Assembly (NCBI GenBank): GCA_002502175.1
Contig: DAPQ01000001.1
Location: 1 to 11,536, forward strand
Length of the DNA stretch: 11,536 bases
Source: Euryarchaeota archaeon UBA19
Lineage (GTDB): Archaea; Thermoplasmatota; Poseidoniia; Poseidoniales; Thalassarchaeaceae
Reading direction: 5' to 3'
The notes beneath the pieces are model-generated. The model was given only the letters and a program-made list of their open reading frames with translations. It was not told where the DNA came from and made no database searches. This document shows positions 6,680 to 11,536 of this stretch, piece after piece (the stretch's first letter is position 1; each line of letters opens with the position of its first letter). The translations under genes were made by a program, and so were the position numbers.

Positions 6680-7315
6680 ATGGATGGCAAGTCGGCGGCT
6701 AGTGCAGTTAAGGATTGGCTAGCTCGTGAGAAACTGGAGTCTAGAGAAGTTACAGACGCTCAAGCACTTATTCATCTACATGTAAAATATCCACCAACTA
6801 AACAAGGCCACGTCTTCAATGTGGTAATTCCAAAAAATCGAGATTTAGTACTGATTTACTCGATTACCAGAGTCGATGAAGGGCAACAAAATGAGATGCG
6901 CGACCATGGAAAAGAAGACCCCGATGCTTGGGAAAAATGGCTTCATGACACTAGAATACAATTGACCCGTTCTAACCTTGATTGGGTTCTCCATGTCGGC
7001 AAGCCAAAGGACGAGTTACCAGGCCCTCTACAAGCGTTTAACCTGTCAAGTCCAATATGGTTCGACGGCCTAAGCCAAAACGAATTTATGCAGACAATGA
7101 GAAGTGTATGGCTTTCCAAATTGGAACTTATTCATCAAGTGAAGTACGCTTATGGAAAAGGGATTGGTAAACCTGGAAAGGTGGATGATTGGGAGGCAAA
7201 GAAAGCCAAACAACGTACCACCAAACCACCAAAGAATGAACCGAAAAGCCATTCGATTGACACAGATGAGACAGGTGGTTTCGGTAGCGAATTCGACCCC
7301 GCCGATTGGGTCTGA
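6680..7315 (+). CDS. DUF2299-like protein
   Basis: This 211-residue soluble protein resembles DUF2299, an uncharacterised mainly archaeal family. The match includes an N-terminal helix ending VKDWLARE, a short strand with YPP, a VFNVVIPK strand, a VLIYSITRV strand, a helix around WEKWLHDTRIQLTR, then a hydrophobic strand and the late motif IWFDGLSQNEFMQTM. A KYAYGKGIGK segment follows. The last 45 residues are a low-complexity charged tail rich in Lys and Pro, then Asp and Gly, ending FDPADWV, which goes beyond the usual family length. The frame also has a TTG at 6677 directly before this ATG; ATG is the better start. There is no Shine-Dalgarno close by. It lies 21 bases after the acyltransferase stop and may share its transcript. 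Function unknown. The family call is from memory of motif order, not a search. Confidence 0.65.
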   Translation: MDGKSAASAVKDWLAREKLESREVTDAQALIHLHVKYPPTKQGHVFNVVIPKNRDLVLIYSITRVDEGQQNEMRDHGKEDPDAWEKWLHDTRIQLTRSNLDWVLHVGKPKDELPGPLQAFNLSSPIWFDGLSQNEFMQTMRSVWLSKLELIHQVKYAYGKGIGKPGKVDDWEAKKAKQRTTKPPKNEPKSHSIDTDETGGFGSEFDPADWV

Positions 7316-7384
7316 AATTCCAATTTATTGGGATGAAAATCCTTCTTTATCCTAAGGGATATGGATGACGCGTGAGCGTGTAGG

Positions 7385-7393
7385 TTAAGTATT
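7385..7393 (+). promoter_or_regulatory. Candidate TATA box of the giant surface-protein gene
   Basis: TTAAGTATT is the most TATA-like stretch upstream of 7443. Archaeal initiation about 25 bases downstream would fall near 7415-7420, leaving a leader of roughly 25 bases that includes the ribosome binding site. No clear BRE is visible. This rests on position and base content only. Confidence 0.25.
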
Positions 7394-7430
7394 CAAAGAA
7401 ACCAACAAGGATTGTTGTAGCAGCAATGCT

Positions 7431-7436
7431 GGAGGG
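7431..7436 (+). promoter_or_regulatory. Strong Shine-Dalgarno site that sets the start at 7443
   Basis: GGAGGG is followed by 6 bases and then the ATG at 7443. It is the best ribosome binding site in the window and fixes the start over the later in-frame ATGs at 7470, 7488 and 7494, which would lose the basic n-region of the signal peptide. Confidence 0.65.
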
Positions 7437-7442
7437 AACGAG

Positions 7443-10400
7443 ATGGAGACAAAGAAAGTAAGGAGTAGCATGACGTTGGTACTCATCATGGTGATGAGCC
7501 TGTTTGCTACGTTAGAATTCTCAGATAGAGCAGAAGGAAGCGAGATAGTAGTAACAGATGCGATACAGATAGTCGCTAGCGGAACTCATAATGACAGAAT
7601 GGTTGCAATGGATGCCGATTCAATGGGCAATACTCACTTCGTCTGGAGTAGAAACACCCAACATCTCTACTACAAAATGCTCGATCCTAGAGGTGAGGTT
7701 CTAATCGACGAAACTCAAATCTCCAATCCAGGCACCCACCGTGCTAACCACCCAGACATCGCCGTAGATCATGCTGACAATGTTCACATTGTTTGGACAG
7801 ATAAATCAGGTCAATGGACGATATTCTACACCCTCTTAGATCCGTCCCAAGATGACCAAGATGGCAGCTCAGGTTTGGATGCTGTACTTTCGATAATCAA
7901 TGATGAAGAAATTGCCAGCCACCAACAGAATCGTGACTGGCCAGCGGTGGCTGTGGATTCTCAGAATAACCCACACATAGTTTGGGAAGATTCCTATGAA
8001 CCACTCGACAAATTCTACCAACAACCTCAGATATACTACTCGATGCTAGAAATTGACCGCCCAGGTCGCCAAGCAATTGTTGCAATTGGGAATACACTCC
8101 TGACTCCAATTATCGGACACAAGGGCCACCCAGATGTTGCAGTTGACGCAGACGATTTCGTGCAAGTAGTCTGGGACGACACCCGCGGTGGTAAGGTAGA
8201 GATGGTCGCACCTATCGACACATCTGGTTCAATGAATACCGAATGGGCCGACATGTGTGTGGTTTTCTATGGAGGCAACTTCGCAAGCGGAGGATTCTTT
8301 GAAGGACTAAAACCAATGCTCGAAGATGGAAATATTACGGTATTCGAAACACTCTATGCACTGAGCGGAAACTGGCCGTCTGCAGCCACCTCTGGTAACT
8401 GCGCGACCGCATACCAAACCGGCGGCTCTGGAAGCCAAGGCCCTCGCACAACCCATCTCGGTCAAACCCCATTAGACGACTCCGGCGGTATTCGCTATCT
8501 TACTGAAGTAGTCTACGATAATACTGCAACGAACCTTCCTCAAGACGGAGGATATTACTCCGAATTCTGGGGCCCTGGTACAACATGGGCCTGCCTATCT
8601 TGGAGAGATACCCAAGGTCGAATGGGCAACGCTGCAAATCCACCAACACAGTTGGACCACAGATGGAACCCGAATGCTACTAAGATTGTAATTCCAATTT
8701 CTGATGAAGGGCCATACGGCGGTGACCCAGCACAAGCCGCTGATGATCTGCAAAGTATCAATGAGGCACATGACGCATGTGTAGAGGCAGGCGTCGTTCC
8801 TGTACCGTTGTTGGCCGCAGGTTGGGGTCAAGGTTCGACAGAAGTAGGATCACACATGCAGGACCTTGCCCAGTGTCCAAATGGATTCGTATCCATCTCC
8901 ACCAGAACCTGCCCTGGCTCTACGATTCGTAACACAGATGCAGGTGGAAAGATGTACAGCTTCCCTACTTCATCAGGTAGTGCAACCGAACTTCAACAAA
9001 TGGTCGAAGCCCTAGTATATCTAGCAACAAATAATTCTCGTGAAATATTTTTGACAATTCTGGATCCGTATTCAGTATTGGACAACCCACCACCTGGTTG
9101 GACGAAGGGAACCTCGGGAACAACTGTATCGAATAACCAGTATGTGGAGGACATCGGTCCATCTACAGACCAGTTGGGATATGGTCACCTAGTCGTTGTA
9201 AATGATACCCGAATTACCCTTCAGGATGCATTCAGCCTACATCCCTCAATTGCAATCGATTCCTCCGGTAACACACACGTTGCATGGATGGATGGCCGGG
9301 CCTACGGCTTCGAAATAGATGTCAACTACGAGATATATTACTCCAGGCTAAGACTTCGTGGCTCCGCGGCTTGGGATGGAGCACCTTCAGGACTACCATC
9401 CTACGGAATAAAGCAAATCACAGACTCCGCGATATCTACAGTAGAGGGTCTCAATAATCTGGACAGTCAGAGGCCATTTGGCGCTAATTCACACATGCCA
9501 GAGATTCTAACAGATTCCTTCGACAATGTGCACATTGCTTGGCTCGACAACGGAAATGAAACTCAGGGCGAGACCATAATGTACACTCGCCTAAATCACA
9601 CAAATGATGCTCATCCGAATGGTTTCCCGCTTAACTCGTTGGCATCGGGAATAATTGAGCCATGGGAGCTACACGAAATCTCAACTTGGGATTCAGATAA
9701 GTTAGGCCCTAACTCACCTTATGCGCCAGATCTAGGACAGCCGCCTGCATTCGCAAATGACCTAGGTAGTGGAGTGCATATCGCTTGGTCGGACACCAAC
9801 CGATGTGATGAAAACAATAACCAAGGAAGATACACTCTATGTTACGTACACGTACTAACTGGTTTGGTATCGGTAGATTTGGCCGATGATGAGACATTCT
9901 ATCACACCATTGAACCGGGTCAGCAGACTACCTACAACATGACAATCTCAAACCCAACTCCTGGGCCTGCAGAACTTGTCGCAGATACTTACGAAGTAAC
10001 TTTGCTGGGAGTGCCAAATAATTGGACAGTAACCCTGTTCTTTAGTTCAAATCACACGCCAATTTTCGATTCGACACCAGTTTTCCTTCGCGGTGGAGAT
10101 GTAGTGCCGGTATACATGCGCGTTCGCGCACCGACTATCTATCAAGCCCACGAGGACGAACTAGCTGCAATCACTGTGAGCGTCGTATCTTACAAGGATC
10201 CAGCGATTAATGATGAAAGGCTCACGTTGACTTTGATGGACGTTGTTCACGGAATTAATCTCGACACCAGTCATTATCAGGTAGACGTAGAACAGGGGCA
10301 ATCAGCAATCTTCTCGATTACTGTAACGAATACAGGAAATGTATACGATACGTTTGCATTCTATGATCCAACCACTCATGAAGGCCAGACTGAATGGGGC

Positions 10401-11536
10401 TTACCTTTCGGTTGGGGAGTTTCCTTCCCGACGTCGCTTTCCCTAGATCCAACCCAATCGGTAACGCGTAACCTGCAAGTTAGCGTCCCAACCTCTCAGG
10501 AACCCGGAACCTTCGTGATTTATCTGAAAGGCTGGTCTACTGGAGAGCCGGTATTATCGATTGATAGAGGGACCTTTGATGTACTCGAATTATGGGTTAA
10601 TGTATCGATAAGGAGTTCTGGAAATATTATCTTCAACCTCGGAGAAACAAAACAAGACGTTCTACCAGGAGAATGTTCCGAATTTGACATAGAAGTCACC
10701 AAGCATTACACACCCGGTTTCCTAGTCTTTACAACACCCGGCGGCCCGGATGAAAGGCCACCTGAGATTTCAGAATCAACATGGCGTTACGACAACTGGG
10801 TAGTTGACCTGGATTTTGAAAATGCACCGGGTGGTAACGGTATAGGAGATAATGATCCGCGATATTGGGGCGTTATTGATACGCCTTATACTGTAACTGC
10901 AATAATGTGTGCTCCATACAATGCAACGGCAGGACTTGGTGAATCTGTCACCGTCAAAGCTAACCTAGAAGGAGCACCTAAGGTCAGAGACTCTGTTGTA
11001 TTGGTAACGAATGTAATTCAAGTCTATGACCTAGAAGCAACAGTACCACAATCCACACTTGAATTGCATCCAGGAGAGTCCTTCCAATTGGATACAACGA
11101 TTGAGAACATAGGTAATGGCCCAGACAGATTCGACATTGCTGTAAATTCGATAACAGATTCAAACGGAGGCTCAGCGGTCTGGGATATTGAAATCCCAAG
11201 AGTGACCTTCGAAGAACTTGATAGGGACACATCACAAGACATCCCGATTTACATTAATGTTCCAGAGAAGACTTACGCAGGCGAATACACAGTCCGTCTA
11301 GATGTCTTGAGCGAGGAACCATATGAAGGAACCAAATTGAGAGATACAATAGTTCTGAACATCGATATCGTAGAATTCCACGATATGCGAATAGAACTAG
11401 ATCCTGCGATTGAATCCAGAATCAAAACCACCGCGCCTGGTAGAACCGTGCGCTTCACAATGAATGTTAGCAACTATGGAAACGTCGACGACCACCCATC
11501 GATACACAACCACACCGAGAACTCTGCCGGCTGGGA
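7443..11536 (+). CDS. Giant secreted surface protein: seven-bladed beta-propeller with inserted VWA domain, then Ig-like repeats (3' end beyond window)
   Basis: One frame stays open from the ATG to the window edge (over 1360 codons, no stop). Residues 1-32 are a signal peptide: basic METKKVR, then a hydrophobic core, cleaved near AEGSE. Seven repeats of the form P-x-hydrophobic-x-x-D-x-x-x-N-x-H-hydrophobic-x-W-x-D lie at about 53-69, 103-120, 166-183, 229-246, 600-617, 685-702 and 767-784, matching a seven-bladed propeller. Between the strands of blade 4, residues 252-535 form a VWA-like domain with MIDAS motif DTSGS (D259, S261, S263), a later acidic strand ISDEG (D421) and six cysteines. 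From about 810 come at least five Ig-like units of the COG1470/CARDB kind, each with a PG-x(3)-hydrophobic and N-x-G-N pattern (near 825, 953, 1080, 1210, 1325). At least 13 N-x-S/T sequons suggest glycosylation. It is likely anchored beyond the window end; the ligand is unknown. Confidence 0.88.
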   Translation, partial: METKKVRSSMTLVLIMVMSLFATLEFSDRAEGSEIVVTDAIQIVASGTHNDRMVAMDADSMGNTHFVWSRNTQHLYYKMLDPRGEVLIDETQISNPGTHRANHPDIAVDHADNVHIVWTDKSGQWTIFYTLLDPSQDDQDGSSGLDAVLSIINDEEIASHQQNRDWPAVAVDSQNNPHIVWEDSYEPLDKFYQQPQIYYSMLEIDRPGRQAIVAIGNTLLTPIIGHKGHPDVAVDADDFVQVVWDDTRGGKVEMVAPIDTSGSMNTEWADMCVVFYGGNFASGGFFEGLKPMLEDGNITVFETLYALSGNWPSAATSGNCATAYQTGGSGSQGPRTTHLGQTPLDDSGGIRYLTEVVYDNTATNLPQDGGYYSEFWGPGTTWACLSWRDTQGRMGNAANPPTQLDHRWNPNATKIVIPISDEGPYGGDPAQAADDLQSINEAHDACVEAGVVPVPLLAAGWGQGSTEVGSHMQDLAQCPNGFVSISTRTCPGSTIRNTDAGGKMYSFPTSSGSATELQQMVEALVYLATNNSREIFLTILDPYSVLDNPPPGWTKGTSGTTVSNNQYVEDIGPSTDQLGYGHLVVVNDTRITLQDAFSLHPSIAIDSSGNTHVAWMDGRAYGFEIDVNYEIYYSRLRLRGSAAWDGAPSGLPSYGIKQITDSAISTVEGLNNLDSQRPFGANSHMPEILTDSFDNVHIAWLDNGNETQGETIMYTRLNHTNDAHPNGFPLNSLASGIIEPWELHEISTWDSDKLGPNSPYAPDLGQPPAFANDLGSGVHIAWSDTNRCDENNNQGRYTLCYVHVLTGLVSVDLADDETFYHTIEPGQQTTYNMTISNPTPGPAELVADTYEVTLLGVPNNWTVTLFFSSNHTPIFDSTPVFLRGGDVVPVYMRVRAPTIYQAHEDELAAITVSVVSYKDPAINDERLTLTLMDVVHGINLDTSHYQVDVEQGQSAIFSITVTNTGNVYDTFAFYDPTTHEGQTEWGLPFGWGVSFPTSLSLDPTQSVTRNLQVSVPTSQEPGTFVIYLKGWSTGEPVLSIDRGTFDVLELWVNVSIRSSGNIIFNLGETKQDVLPGECSEFDIEVTKHYTPGFLVFTTPGGPDERPPEISESTWRYDNWVVDLDFENAPGGNGIGDNDPRYWGVIDTPYTVTAIMCAPYNATAGLGESVTVKANLEGAPKVRDSVVLVTNVIQVYDLEATVPQSTLELHPGESFQLDTTIENIGNGPDRFDIAVNSITDSNGGSAVWDIEIPRVTFEELDRDTSQDIPIYINVPEKTYAGEYTVRLDVLSEEPYEGTKLRDTIVLNIDIVEFHDMRIELDPAIESRIKTTAPGRTVRFTMNVSNYGNVDDHPSIHNHTENSAGW

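Larger units (their letters stand above)
7316..7442. other. Intergenic region upstream of the giant surface protein
   Basis: These 127 bases hold a pyrimidine stretch (ccttctttat, 7341-7350) that could serve as a T-rich archaeal terminator for the preceding genes. A short imperfect palindrome follows (TATCC 7348-7352 and GGATA 7357-7361), then a TATA-like site and a strong ribosome binding site. The palindrome could be an operator, but it is only 5 bp per arm. Confidence 0.35.

Noticed and set aside
8595..8831. Minus-strand open frames scattered across the giant surface-protein gene
   Set aside because: All are short, lack family features and lie opposite a continuous coding frame with strong repeat structure.

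Overview
The window looks like a piece of an archaeal chromosome. The evidence is an RNA polymerase subunit P (Rpb12-type) gene, an RFC-type clamp-loader gene, a DUF2299-like protein (mostly an archaeal family as I recall it), and a very large secreted beta-propeller / VWA / Ig-like surface protein. The combination, with moderate base composition, short intergenic gaps and a GPAT-like acyltransferase, resembles planktonic marine Thermoplasmatota (Marine Group II/III, Poseidoniales-like). That assignment is inference from gene content; there is no rRNA in the window. Nothing here looks like a mobile element, CRISPR array or phage region.

Layout, left to right. Positions 1-62 may hold the tail of an upstream gene. 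From 75 to 1548 come two information-processing genes on the + strand: an unusual double zinc-ribbon RpoP, then an RFC small-subunit-like AAA+ ATPase with altered catalytic motifs. A tRNA-Arg(CCU) on the - strand, with its CCA encoded, ends exactly against the RFC stop codon. A short divergent region (1627-1732) separates it from a four-helix membrane protein of unknown function (1733-3196).

After a 71-base gap containing a perfect 7-bp hairpin, 3268-6658 holds a close-packed trio: an FAD flavoprotein of the SdhA/FrdA/NadB fold that has lost the dicarboxylate-binding residues, a HIT-family nucleotide hydrolase, and a glycerolipid acyltransferase with C-terminal membrane helices. A DUF2299-like protein follows (6680-7315).

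The last third (7443 to the window end) is one uninterrupted reading frame of more than 1360 codons that runs off the edge. It encodes a signal peptide, a seven-bladed beta-propeller with a von Willebrand factor A domain inserted in blade 4, and at least five Ig-like (COG1470/CARDB-type) repeats. It is probably an exported, glycosylated cell-surface protein.

I see no single new defence or biosynthetic system. The points most worth a second look are the propeller with an embedded VWA domain, the double zinc-ribbon RpoP, the bacterial/eukaryotic-type acyltransferase in an apparently archaeal genome, and the catalytically altered flavoprotein and clamp-loader homologues.
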